This document shows positions 8,240-16,737 of a DNA stretch of 64,000 nt, piece by piece. The stretch comes from Mesorhizobium sp. PAMC28654 (lineage in GTDB: Bacteria; Pseudomonadota; Alphaproteobacteria; Rhizobiales; Rhizobiaceae). The notes under the pieces are model-generated. The model saw only the letters and a list, made by a program, of their open reading frames with translations. It was not told where the DNA came from and ran no database searches. The DNA is taken from contig NZ_CP085135.1 of the NCBI RefSeq assembly GCF_020616515.1, positions 5,441,001 through 5,505,000 on the forward strand, in the 5' to 3' direction. Within the stretch, counting starts at the first letter, position 1. Every line of letters starts with the position of its first letter. The translations under genes were made by a program, and so were the position numbers.

Positions 8240-9094
8240 ATGGATCCGATTTCCCAATTCATGATCGATCACAAGATCCCGATAGGCGCCTGGGGCAAGG
8301 CGTTCTTCGGCTTCCTGACCGACAATTTCGACACCATATTCAGGGCCTTCTCCAATGGCCTCAATTTCCTCCTCGACGGGTTGGTCAACATCCTGCTGGT
8401 CGTGCCGCCTGTGCTGCTGGCGCTGATCATCGCCGCCATCGCCTGGCTGCTGCAGCGCTCCAGGCCGCTTGCCATCGGCGTGTTCCTCGGCCTGATCTTC
8501 ATCATCAACCAGAACCTCTGGAAGCAGACGGTGCAGACCTTGGTGCTGGTGGTGGCCGCCGCCGCGATGGCAATGGCCATCGGCGTGCCGATGGGCATCT
8601 GGGCCGCGCACAAGCCGAAGGTCTACCGGGTCATGCTGCCAGTGCTCGACCTGATGCAGACGCTGCCGACCTTCGTCTACCTGATCCCGGTACTGACGCT
8701 GTTCGGCCTTGGCAACGCGCCTGGCCTCATCGTCACCATCATCTTCGTCATCCCGACCGCGGTCAGGCTCACTCATCTCGGCGTCGTCTCGGTGCCCAAG
8801 GCGATCGTCGAAGCCGGCGAGGCGTTTGGCGCCACCAAGAGCCAGCTGCTCTGGAAGGTGGAATTGCCTTCGGCGCTGCCCACCATCATGGCGGGCCTCA
8901 CCCAGTCGATCATGCTGTCGCTGTCGATGGTGGTGTTCGCGGCGCTGATCGGCGCCGGCGGCCTTGGCACCGAAATCAACCGGGCGCTCGGCTCGCGCAG
9001 GATCGACCTTGGACTTGAGGCTGGCCTTGCCATCGTTGTGCTGGCCATCGTTCTCGACCGGATGACCCGCATTAACGTTGGAGGCAAGAAATGA
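8240..9094 (+). CDS. choW: Choline/betaine ABC transporter permease
   Basis: A 284-residue inner-membrane permease of the ProW/OpuAB type with about six transmembrane helices. It has the ATPase-coupling EAA loop (KAIVEAGEAFGATKSQLLWKV) near residue 200. It pairs with ChoX and ChoV for ATP-driven uptake of choline or betaines. The ATG at 8240 follows a GAGGGG element by 5 nt. Its stop overlaps the choV start by 4 bp (ATGA), so the two are translationally coupled. Confidence 0.92.
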   Translation: MDPISQFMIDHKIPIGAWGKAFFGFLTDNFDTIFRAFSNGLNFLLDGLVNILLVVPPVLLALIIAAIAWLLQRSRPLAIGVFLGLIFIINQNLWKQTVQTLVLVVAAAAMAMAIGVPMGIWAAHKPKVYRVMLPVLDLMQTLPTFVYLIPVLTLFGLGNAPGLIVTIIFVIPTAVRLTHLGVVSVPKAIVEAGEAFGATKSQLLWKVELPSALPTIMAGLTQSIMLSLSMVVFAALIGAGGLGTEINRALGSRRIDLGLEAGLAIVVLAIVLDRMTRINVGGKK

Positions 9095-10270
9095 CCGTTG
9101 CTGTCGATTTCAGGAATGTCGACATCGTCTTCGGCGCCGACCAGGCGGGTTCCCTGGCGCTTATCGACGCCGGCGCTACCCGCGCAGAGATCCTTGAAAA
9201 AACCGGCAATGTGCTGGGCTGCGCCGGCGCCAGCCTGACCGTGCATGAGGGCGAGATCTCCGTGCTGATGGGCCTGTCCGGTTCGGGCAAGTCGACGCTG
9301 CTGCGGGCGGTCAACAGGCTGAACGTCGTGTCGCGCGGCCAAGTGCTGGTCAAGGATGGCGACAAGACCGTCGATGTCGTCACCTGCGACCAGGCGACGC
9401 TGCGCCGGCTGCGGCAGAAGCAGGTGGCCATGGTGTTCCAGCAGTTCGGCCTGCTGCCGTGGCGCACGGTGGAGGAAAATGTCGGCCTGGGCCTCGAACT
9501 CGCCGGCGTGCCGGAAGCCGAACGCAAGGAACGCGTGCACAAGCAGCTCAAGCTGGTCAATCTCGAGCAATGGTCGAAGAAATATGCCCATGAGCTTTCC
9601 GGTGGCATGCAGCAGCGCGTCGGCCTGGCGCGCGCCTTCGCCACCGAGGCGCCGATCCTGTTGATGGACGAGCCGTTCTCGGCGCTCGATCCGCTGATCC
9701 GCACCAAGCTGCAAGATGAATTGCTGCAGTTGCAGGAGGAACTGAAGAAGACCATCATCTTCGTCAGCCATGACCTCGAGGAGGCGCTGAAGATCGGCAG
9801 CCATATCACCATCATGGAGGGCGGGCGCATCGTGCAGACCGGCGCGCCGGAAGACATCGTGCTGCGCCCCGCCAACGACTATGTCCGCGATTTCATCGCC
9901 AATGTGAACCCGCTGTCGGTGCTCACCGCCTGGAACGTGATGCGCGACAGACGCGACCTTGAGCATGGCGTGGATGGCTGGGTGTGGCTCGACAGGCGCA
10001 AGACGACGCGCTTCAAGATCGACGACCACGGACTGGTGGCGGCGGCCGAACGCGACGGCAAGCCGGCGGTGGGTGTCCTGCGCCGATGTCGAGGGACAGC
10101 CGGAGGAGGGCGCCCAGGTGTTCTGGGCCAATCCCGGCACGTCGCTGAAGACGGTGATGCTCGCCATGCACCGCTCGCAGACGGCCCCTGTCGCGCTGTT
10201 CGACGACCAGTCGCGGTTCGTCGGCGCCATCGGCATCAGGGATGTGCTGTCGGCGGTGTTGCGGCGGTAG
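9091..10270 (+). pseudogene. choV: Choline/betaine ABC transporter ATPase, frameshifted near 3' end
   Basis: The ATP-binding domain is intact: Walker A GLSGSGKST, Q-loop VFQQFGLLPW, signature LSGGMQQRVGLARA, Walker B ILLMDEPFSALDP and switch FVSHDLEEA. A GGAGG site precedes the start. Near 10065 the frame breaks. After residues DGKPAV the original frame runs on as unrelated Arg/Gly-rich sequence to 10422. The proper C-terminal regulatory part (VSCADVEGQPEEG to GIRDVLSAVLRR) continues in the +1 frame and stops at 10270. One extra base, or two lost bases (for example TG from TGTG), explains it. Only the last 70 or so residues are affected, so partial function is possible. Sequencing error is not excluded. 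Confidence 0.82.
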
Positions 10271-10486
10271 GCGTTCTCCGCCGCTTCATGGCAGGTCGGA
10301 CGGATAATGCGGACCAATGCAGTGGCCATCCGGGCATCAAATCGGCTCCTCGACCGGCAAAGGGCGGTGTTGCCGATAGTCCACACAAGGCGGCCGGTAT
10401 ACAGGACTGCCCCCGGACCTGACCTTGCCTTTCGTGTCCGGTCGGTGCAGGGTTTCGGCAATGCGTACTCTTACGCAAGGGGCGGG

Positions 10487-12499
10487 ATGATACTCAAGTT
10501 GCGCACAAGGGCTCAGGCAGCCGTGGCGATATCGCTTTTCGCAGCGGTGACGCTTGGCGACGATCCCGCTTTTTCCCAGAGCTTCACCATCGGTAATGGC
10601 CAGGATGTCGGCCAGCAGACGATGAGCGATGCCGGCGATACCGGAACCGTCGACTCAGGTGGAATAATCCAGACATTCAACCCCGGCGAAGACGCGGTGC
10701 TGATGTCCAATTCAGGCCAGCGTCTCACCAATTCCGGGGATATCGGAACGTTCGGCGGCGGTGCTTTCACCATATATTCGACGGGCGCTGATGCAACGAT
10801 CATCAACAACGGGAACTCGATCATTCTTGCCGAAGGTGACGGATCCGCCAGCGTCGTGGCCGAGGGCAGCAATGCCAACATCGTCAACGATGGCTTTGTC
10901 GTGGCCGTTGGCACCAACGCCACGTTCGGCATCATCGCCAATGGGGTCGGCGCGCATGTGGACAACCAGGGCTTCATCGGGGTTTCCGGCAAAGCGTCCG
11001 TTGCAATACTCGGAGGCAAATCCGACCTGACCATTTCGAACAGCGGCACTATCGAGGCCGACGGGATCGGTGCTTCGGGCATTTTCTGGGCACACGACCC
11101 CACCGACCCCCCAGGATTCCCGACCGGCCTGCGCGTGACCAATTCCGGGGTGATCTCGGTTTCCGGGACGGCTTCTACCGGTATCGGTGCCGCTGGTAAT
11201 GATATTGTTATCGTTAATAGCGGCGCGGTTTACATGTCCGGGGCTGGGTCGGTCGGTATAAGCACCCAGGTCGGCAACGCAGTGGTCACCAACTCCGGCA
11301 CCGTCTTCAACGACTTTAACGAGAGCACAAGCACGGCCATCTCCTTCGGCGCGTCCAACGCGACGCTGAACCTCTTGGCCGGCACGGCAATCCAGGGGCC
11401 GATCGTCTTCTCCGGCTCCGGCAACACGGTAAGCTTCGGGCCGGCGTTGAACGCCGTCATGACCTTTTCGGGAAGCGGCGGTGTTCCGCAGACCATCCTG
11501 ACCGGGGGGCGGCCCTTCGTCGTCAACGGCAACCAGGTGGCGGTGGTCGACATCACCGGCTTTGCCAGCGCCGGGTCGCTGGTGGAAGACCTTGCCGACG
11601 CGGTGAGCGGCGTTATCGAGACGCGTCTGACGACCCCGCATGATGATGTGCTTGGGCCACGTTCCGGCCCGGACGCCTGGTTGTCGACGTTCGGCGGGAT
11701 TCGCTCCCAGGATGGTTCGGGCGCCGCGGCCGGGTTCAGCCAGGCGCTTGGCGGCATCGTTGTCGGTGCCGAAAGACGTTCGGGCGACGGTTTCCTGGGC
11801 GGCGTGTTCGTGGGTGCGGCAACCGGAACGACCGACGTCGATGACAGCGCGCAGGAGATCACCCACCGCAGCGTGTTCGCGGGCGGCTATCTCGGCTATG
11901 ATCTTGGCCAGCGCTTCGCCAATCTGTCTTTCGTCGCTGGCATGCTCGACGAGCACAGCAGCCGCCGTGTCGCCAACAACCTCGTGCTCGGCGGCATCGA
12001 AACGGCGCGGGCGGATTTCAACGGCACCTTCATCAGCCCGGCGCTGACACTCGGCACGCGGCTTCCTGTCGCCATGGGTACGCTGATGCCGAGCGTGCGG
12101 CTGCGTTACGCGGGTCTCTTCGTTGGCGATTATACGGAAACGGGTTCCGCCGCCGATCTCGCGGTTGCGCGGCGCGACGTTCATTTGTTCGAAGTGCGCG
12201 GGCAACTGGCGCTGGCGCTGCCGCAAGTCACGACGCCGAGCCAGGCCTGGCAGACCACCCTGCGGGCCGGCGTGGACGGCATAGCCCAGAGCAGCGGCGA
12301 CGTTTCGGCCACGCTGCTTGGCCAGGACATCTCCTTCGCCTCCGGCGCCAAGAAGACGGCGGTGCGCGGCTTTGCCGGCGCCGACGTCGCGGCGGCGGTC
12401 GGCCATGGCGTAATGTTGGATAGCGGCTTCGAGGTCGGTTATGGCAGCGACAACGCTTTCACCGCCCGAGGGCAGGTCCGCCTCAGCAAGGCTTTTTGA
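10487..12499 (+). CDS. Autotransporter (type V secretion) with beta-helical passenger
   Basis: A 670-residue outer-membrane autotransporter. The signal peptide (LRTRAQAAVAISLFAAVTLG) is followed by a passenger of about 320 residues. This is built from short repeats centred on NSG/NNG-type turns (TNSGDIG, SNSGTIEADG, TNSGVISVSG, VNSGAVYMSG), the pattern of a right-handed beta-helix. The C-terminal 280 or so residues (from DAWLSTFGGIRSQDG) form the 12-strand autotransporter barrel and end in the typical aromatic residue (RLSKAF). The ATG at 10487 has GGGGCGGG just upstream and puts the signal peptide at the N-terminus. Surface adhesion is a usual role but is unproven here. It converges on the sensor kinase gene. 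Confidence 0.88.
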   Translation: MILKLRTRAQAAVAISLFAAVTLGDDPAFSQSFTIGNGQDVGQQTMSDAGDTGTVDSGGIIQTFNPGEDAVLMSNSGQRLTNSGDIGTFGGGAFTIYSTGADATIINNGNSIILAEGDGSASVVAEGSNANIVNDGFVVAVGTNATFGIIANGVGAHVDNQGFIGVSGKASVAILGGKSDLTISNSGTIEADGIGASGIFWAHDPTDPPGFPTGLRVTNSGVISVSGTASTGIGAAGNDIVIVNSGAVYMSGAGSVGISTQVGNAVVTNSGTVFNDFNESTSTAISFGASNATLNLLAGTAIQGPIVFSGSGNTVSFGPALNAVMTFSGSGGVPQTILTGGRPFVVNGNQVAVVDITGFASAGSLVEDLADAVSGVIETRLTTPHDDVLGPRSGPDAWLSTFGGIRSQDGSGAAAGFSQALGGIVVGAERRSGDGFLGGVFVGAATGTTDVDDSAQEITHRSVFAGGYLGYDLGQRFANLSFVAGMLDEHSSRRVANNLVLGGIETARADFNGTFISPALTLGTRLPVAMGTLMPSVRLRYAGLFVGDYTETGSAADLAVARRDVHLFEVRGQLALALPQVTTPSQAWQTTLRAGVDGIAQSSGDVSATLLGQDISFASGAKKTAVRGFAGADVAAAVGHGVMLDSGFEVGYGSDNAFTARGQVRLSKAF

Positions 12500-12523
12500 G
12501 GGCGCGGGGCAGCCGCCCTGCCA

Positions 12524-12550
12524 AAGCGCGTCGCGTCACGCAACGCGCTT
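12524..12550. repeat. Small palindrome between convergent genes
   Basis: AAGCGCGT and ACGCGCTT are perfect 8-bp arms with an 11-nt loop. It lies between the 3' ends of the autotransporter and the sensor kinase genes. The AAGCGCGTCGC core resembles a dispersed repeat also seen at 26361-26406 in this window. It may help end transcription from either side. Confidence 0.45.
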
Positions 12551-12601
12551 CAAGCTAATCCTTTTATGTCCATCACCCAGACGCTGCGCACTTTGGGTGC
12601 A

Positions 12602-14011
12602 TCACGCCGCCAGCGGCAGGCGCAGCTCCGTCAGCAGACCGCCGCCGGGATAATTGGACAAGCGGATCTCGCCGCCCGCGCCACGGGCGATGTTGCGGGC
12701 AATGGTCAGGCCAAGGCCGAGGCCGCCGGTCTGGCGGTTGCGGGACTGTTCTAGGCGAACGAATGAGCTGAAAACCGTGTCGAGCTGAGCCTGCGGTATG
12801 CCCGGCCCCTCGTCACGGATGGCGAGTGTCACGGTGTTTTCCGATCGCTGCAGGGTCAGGTGCGCCCGCTTGCCGTAGGTCACGGCATTCTGGACGAGAT
12901 TGGTGACGCAGCGCCGAAGTGCCACCGGTCGCGCGACGCAGATCAGGCCGCGCGAATGCGCCTCGTCGTCCTCGAACGAGACAGCCTCGAAACCGTCGGC
13001 GACCGCCTCCACGAGTGACAGGAAATCGATCCTTTCATTCTTTTCCTCGGTCACCTCGAAGGTGGCGAAGTCGATGACGGAGCTCGCGATGCCCTCGATG
13101 TCGGCGAGGTCATGGGCAAGCGCGGCGCGCGCTGGCGACTTGCGCAGCAACTCCAGGCGCAGCCGCATCCTGGTCAGCGGCGTGCGCAGATCATGCGCGA
13201 GCGCGGCGGCGAGATGTTCGCGATCCTCGACATATTCGCGCAGCCTTGCCTGCATGGCGTTGATCGCCTTGGCCGCGGCGCGGACCTCGCGGCTGCCCGC
13301 CTCGGAGATCGGCGGGCTCTTCAGATCCTTGCCGATCCTGTTCACCGCGGTTTCCATCATCCGGTAGGGCGCGGTCAGCCGGCGCAGCGACCAGATCGAC
13401 ATGATCACCACCAGCCCGGCGATCAGCGAATAGAGCGGCAAGCTGTCGAGGCTCAGTATAGGGCCGACGGGGGTGTTGGGCTCGGTGAAGTTCAGCCACT
13501 GGCCGTCGTCGAAGCGCAGCGACGCCGTCAGCTTGTCGCTCTGGGCGAAATTGGCCGACAGCGCCAGAAGGTCGCGCTCCACCTGGCCGATGTCGGCGCG
13601 GTCGACCACGCCGTCGGTGTCGCCGGTCTCGGTCGTGGCCGGGTCGCGGCGAACCCGCGCGTCGGTGATGCCGAATTTCGACAGCCGGCTGACCATGATG
13701 TCCTCGAGCTCGGCCAGTTCGTCGTCGCCGGCGATCGATGAGGTGACGGCGGGCGTGTCCGAAACGGTCAGCGCATAAGCGGAATTGAACAGGCCGGCCG
13801 CGGTCACCTTGCGCTGCTCGGGCGTGGCGCCGCTCATCAACTGCACCAGCGAGAAGGCGCGGTCGTTGAGCCGGTAGAGGTCGACCACGTCATTGGCCGC
13901 CACCCGGTCGCGCGACACGATGTAGAGCGTTGCGACCTGGCTGATCAACAGGCCGGCAATGACGATGAGCAGCACCCAGACGGGCAGCGTCTGCGGCAGG
14001 AAGCGTCTCAT
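12602..14011 (-). CDS. Sensor histidine kinase
   Basis: A 469-residue inner-membrane sensor kinase. Transmembrane helices lie at about residues 11-32 and 192-208 and enclose a periplasmic sensor of about 160 residues. A HAMP segment (LRRLTAPYRMMETAVNRIG) follows. The phospho-accepting His273 is in ALAHDLRTPLTR. The HATPase domain has N-box NLVQNAVTYGK, DEGPGIP and GGLGLGLTIA. The start overlaps the response-regulator stop by 4 bp, so the pair is one operon. The signal is unknown. The adjacent autotransporter and the small exported proteins are possible targets only by position. Confidence 0.92.
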   Translation of the reverse strand: MRRFLPQTLPVWVLLIVIAGLLISQVATLYIVSRDRVAANDVVDLYRLNDRAFSLVQLMSGATPEQRKVTAAGLFNSAYALTVSDTPAVTSSIAGDDELAELEDIMVSRLSKFGITDARVRRDPATTETGDTDGVVDRADIGQVERDLLALSANFAQSDKLTASLRFDDGQWLNFTEPNTPVGPILSLDSLPLYSLIAGLVVIMSIWSLRRLTAPYRMMETAVNRIGKDLKSPPISEAGSREVRAAAKAINAMQARLREYVEDREHLAAALAHDLRTPLTRMRLRLELLRKSPARAALAHDLADIEGIASSVIDFATFEVTEEKNERIDFLSLVEAVADGFEAVSFEDDEAHSRGLICVARPVALRRCVTNLVQNAVTYGKRAHLTLQRSENTVTLAIRDEGPGIPQAQLDTVFSSFVRLEQSRNRQTGGLGLGLTIARNIARGAGGEIRLSNYPGGGLLTELRLPLAA

Positions 14012-14724
14012 TCGGACGTCGTCTCGGGCAGGAACTGGTAGCCGCCGCTGCGTACCGTGAGGATCAGTTTCGGTGTCTTGGGATCGTCTTCCATCTTGCG
14101 CCGCAGCCGGCTGACAAGAATGTCGATGCTGCGGTCGAAACTGTAGTCGGTGTCGCCGCCCGAGAGTTCGATGAGTTGGTCGCGGGTCAGCACGCGCTGC
14201 GCGCTCTTGACGAAGGTCTGCAGCAGGTTGAATTCCGCCATCGTCAACTCGACCCGAACGTCCCCCGGCGCGATCAGCCGCCGGCGCGAACAGTCCATGG
14301 TCCAGCCAGCGAAATGGTAGATCTGCTTGGTGGTGGCGCGCTTCGGCTCGGTGGTGCCGTGGCGCCTCAGCACGGCGCGTATGCGGGCCAGCAATTCGCG
14401 CGGATCGAAGGGTTTGGGGACATAGTCGTCGGCGCCCATCTCCAGCCCAACCACGCGGTCGGTGGTCTCGGTGACCGCCGTCAGCATGATGATCGGCGTC
14501 GAATAGCTGGCGCGGATGTCACGGCACAGCTCCAGGCCGCTCTTTCCCGGCAGCATGACGTCCAGAATGATGAGATCGACCGCCGTGCGGCGCAGGATGG
14601 CCTCCATCTCCGTGCCGTCGGAAGCCACCGTGGTGCGCAGCCCCCGCTTCTGGAAGAATTCCTGAAGCAGGTCGCGAATGCCCTTGTCGTCGTCGACGAT
14701 CAGTATGTGTGCGTCTGATTTCAC
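14008..14724 (-). CDS. OmpR-family response regulator
   Basis: A 238-residue two-domain regulator. The receiver has the acidic pocket VDDD (residues 10-13), phospho-acceptor Asp55 in LIILDVMLPG, and the conserved lysine in VPKPFDPREL. The C-terminal winged helix (EFNLLQTFVKSAQRVLTRDQL to VRSGGYQF) binds DNA. It is first gene of the two-component operon and is partnered by the overlapping kinase gene. The 234-nt gap between its start and the exported-protein gene at 14959 must hold both divergent promoters; I saw no clear operator there. Confidence 0.93.
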   Translation of the reverse strand: MKSDAHILIVDDDKGIRDLLQEFFQKRGLRTTVASDGTEMEAILRRTAVDLIILDVMLPGKSGLELCRDIRASYSTPIIMLTAVTETTDRVVGLEMGADDYVPKPFDPRELLARIRAVLRRHGTTEPKRATTKQIYHFAGWTMDCSRRRLIAPGDVRVELTMAEFNLLQTFVKSAQRVLTRDQLIELSGGDTDYSFDRSIDILVSRLRRKMEDDPKTPKLILTVRSGGYQFLPETTSE

Positions 14725-14958
14725 AGGTGGCCTGTCATCATGAATTGCATAGTCATCACTCCGTCATCCACACGATAGAATTCAGGCCATATCTTGGCCA
14801 GTGGTGATGGTTGGATTTCAGTCCCGATTTCCCAGAAACAATTCAGACACAAATTTCTATATTCGGGAAAAACTCGCGAAAACATACAGAGGCATAAGTG
14901 GTCACGTGGCGGTCAGGTGAACGGCTGCGACGTTAGTGCCCGGAGTTACGGAAAGCCA

Positions 14959-15255
14959 ATGCAAAGGTTCTCGATCAGTCTGATGGGTGCGGTGCTCGGC
15001 ATATCGCTCGTCACGGCCGTGGTCGAACAATCGGATGCAAAGGTGCTCACCCGGACCGAACGCTGCACCAATCTCAGCCACCAATTTGACGAAGCCCTCG
15101 AAACCCACGCCACGGCAACGCAGGTCACCGCGGCAAAGGCACTTCAGAGAAAGGGCAACCGGTTCTGCGCCAACAAGAAACAGGCACAGGGAATCCGGAT
15201 GCTCGCCAATGCTCTGAAACTGCTTGGAGTGACACCGATCGACCCGGCTCAGTGA
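14959..15255 (+). CDS. Small exported protein, unknown
   Basis: A 98-residue protein with a signal peptide (MGAVLGISLVTAVVEQSDA) and a mature part of about 70 mostly helical residues. The mature part has two cysteines (RCTNLSHQFDEAL and NRFCANKK) that could form a disulfide. I do not recognise a family. The ATG at 14959 is preferred because it gives the signal peptide; GGAAAG lies upstream. It is followed 38 nt later by another small exported protein and is divergent from the two-component operon, so it may be a target of that system (inference). Confidence 0.6.
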   Translation: MQRFSISLMGAVLGISLVTAVVEQSDAKVLTRTERCTNLSHQFDEALETHATATQVTAAKALQRKGNRFCANKKQAQGIRMLANALKLLGVTPIDPAQ

Positions 15256-15293
15256 CACTCACTATCGACCCGCATAAAAAAAGGAAACCAGCC

Positions 15294-15557
15294 ATGAACA
15301 AGTCCCTTCTCTCCGCCCTCGGTCTCGCCGTCGCTCTCTCCTTCTCGATGCCGGTTCTCGGCAACGCCCAGACGACGACCACCGCTCCTGCCGCAACCAC
15401 CACCACGACCGCGCCGGCAGCCACCGCGCCGGCCGCTGCGAAGCCGATGAAGGCTGCTCCGAAGAAGACCGTCAAGAAGGCCTGCAAGGCCACCAAGACG
15501 CACAAGTGCCCGGTGAAGAAGATGGCCCCGAAGAAGGTGGCCCCGAAGAAGCCCTGA
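15294..15557 (+). CDS. Small secreted Ala/Pro/Lys-rich protein
   Basis: An 87-residue protein with a clear signal peptide (LGLAVALSFSMPVLGNAQ). A Thr/Ala/Pro low-complexity linker (TTTTAPAATTTTTAPAAT) leads to a strongly basic tail with repeated APKK units and two cysteines (KKACKATKTHKCPVKK). Similar short periplasmic basic proteins are common in rhizobia and have no agreed function. An AAAGGAAA ribosome site precedes the ATG at 15294. A strong hairpin terminator follows (15582-15621). Confidence 0.65.
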   Translation: MNKSLLSALGLAVALSFSMPVLGNAQTTTTAPAATTTTTAPAATAPAAAKPMKAAPKKTVKKACKATKTHKCPVKKMAPKKVAPKKP

Positions 15558-15581
15558 TCCGGGTCTCTATCTAGCCTGAAC

Positions 15582-15621
15582 AAGGCCGCTTCAGTTGAGA
15601 TTCGGCTGGAGCGGCCTTCTT
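15582..15621 (+). terminator. Rho-independent terminator
   Basis: AAGGCCGCTTCAG (15582-15594) pairs with CTGGAGCGGCCTT (15606-15618), 13 bp with one G-U pair, and is followed by CTTCTTCT. It closes the transcript of the two small exported-protein genes. Confidence 0.75.
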
Positions 15622-15707
15622 CTATCCGCGCAACCGCAACACCTATATTCGACGGGCCGCGGCGATCCTTAACCTGATCGCAATTGCCGCCTGCTAAGGC
15701 TATCCGC

Positions 15708-16028
15708 ATGAACACGCGGCCTTCGTCCATTTTGCGCTCGATGGTGCTCGGCGGCCTGTTGGTCTCCGCGCTGGTCAGGGTATTGATCCTGTTGACCGCG
15801 AGTCCGGTACCCGATCCGGTCAGTGGGCGAACCGAGCCTTCGCTGTTCGCGCCGCTGATTTCCAGGGACTGGGACTACATCACGCCGTTGCAGAACTGGC
15901 TGATGATCGTCCTGGTCAGCGCCACGCTGATCTGTTTCGTCGCCTGGGTCGTGGTCGCATGGCGCGAGCGTCGCCAGGACGCGGCCGGAACACAATCGCG
16001 CCGCATGGTCGGGCGCCAGGGCCGTTGA
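15708..16028 (+). CDS. Small two-helix membrane protein, unknown
   Basis: A 106-residue inner-membrane protein. Hydrophobic segments lie at about residues 10-32 (MVLGGLLVSALVRVLILLTA) and 62-84 (WLMIVLVSATLICFVAWVVV), with a 30-residue loop between and a basic cytoplasmic tail. No family recognised. The ATG at 15708 is preferred over an upstream TTG. It stands alone between a terminator and clpS. Confidence 0.5.
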   Translation: MNTRPSSILRSMVLGGLLVSALVRVLILLTASPVPDPVSGRTEPSLFAPLISRDWDYITPLQNWLMIVLVSATLICFVAWVVVAWRERRQDAAGTQSRRMVGRQGR

Positions 16029-16167
16029 ACGGCGGTCGATAATTCCCACATAAAGGTGAATGGCAGGGGGGCCGGCTCGTGGCCGCTCCAAATGGACGGC
16101 GGCGTTTGCCCATGTCAAAGTGACAGCCATATCCTCGACTTGAATGGTCGCGTAATTGCCGGTTCCG

Positions 16168-16473
16168 ATGCCCGAGATCACCACAAAACCCCGTGTCGAG
16201 GTCAAGCCGCAGGTACAGCGGCCGAAGCTCTACAAGGTCATCCTCATCAATGACGATTTCACGCCGCGCGAATTCGTGGTGACGGTGCTGAAGGGCGAGT
16301 TCAAGCTGAGCGAGGACCAGGCGCACCGGGTGATGATCACCGCCCATCGCCGCGGCGTCTGTGTCGTTGCCGTCTTCACCAAGGACGTCGCCGAGACCAA
16401 GGCAACACGCGCCACCGACGCCGGCAAGGCCAAGGGCTACCCGCTGATGTTCACGACCGAGCCGGAGGAGTGA
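16168..16473 (+). CDS. clpS: ClpS adaptor of the ClpAP protease (ClpS2-like)
   Basis: A 101-residue ClpS domain protein that delivers N-end-rule substrates to ClpAP. After a flexible N-terminus the core begins RPKLYKVILINDDFTPREFV. The NDD(F/Y)TP segment is the part that reads the N-terminal residue and docks on ClpA. The end GKAKGYPLMFTTEPEE is typical. TPREFV rather than TPMEFV, and the short length, point to the ClpS2 paralogue of alphaproteobacteria, which usually accompanies a separate ClpS1. The ATG at 16168 is the likely start. Confidence 0.9.
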   Translation: MPEITTKPRVEVKPQVQRPKLYKVILINDDFTPREFVVTVLKGEFKLSEDQAHRVMITAHRRGVCVVAVFTKDVAETKATRATDAGKAKGYPLMFTTEPEE

Positions 16474-16496
16474 GGAGTGGTCGCCCGCAGGGCGAT

Positions 16497-16726
16497 CAAT
16501 CGACAACGATTTGTCGATTGAAGCGACGAACGCCCGAAGCCATAGCGGAGGGCAGCGGCCTGCACGCCGCAGTTTGACAACAAGTCGCCAGACAGGCGGC
16601 CCTTCGCAGGCTCAGGGCGTTCGAAGTTCGAAAAGCCAAGCAATTGGCTTTTCGTCCGCTGCGCGGACCACTTCTCACCCCCTCATCCGCCCTTCGGGCA
16701 CCTTCTCCCCGTAAACGGGGAGAAGG
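16497..16726. repeat. Mosaic of three palindromes (rhizobial intergenic element)
   Basis: Three hairpins lie in the 264-nt gap between clpS and the next gene. CAATCGACAA/TTGTCGATTG is at 16497-16520, GAAAAGCCAA/TTGGCTTTTC at 16631-16654, and CCTTCTCCCCG/CGGGGAGAAGG at 16701-16726. The last, with the preceding CCCTCATCCGCCCTTCGGGC, matches the family also present at 41480-41673. Confidence 0.7.
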
Positions 16727-16737
16727 AAGACTTGCCG

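Noticed and set aside
8773..10461. A 562-codon open frame on the minus strand opposite choW and choV
   Set aside because: It mirrors strongly supported ABC transporter genes and has His/Arg/Asp-rich content typical of antisense frames in GC-rich DNA.
10712..12406. A 564-codon minus-strand frame opposite the autotransporter
   Set aside because: Antisense mirror of a gene with a signal peptide and barrel; composition is shadow-like.
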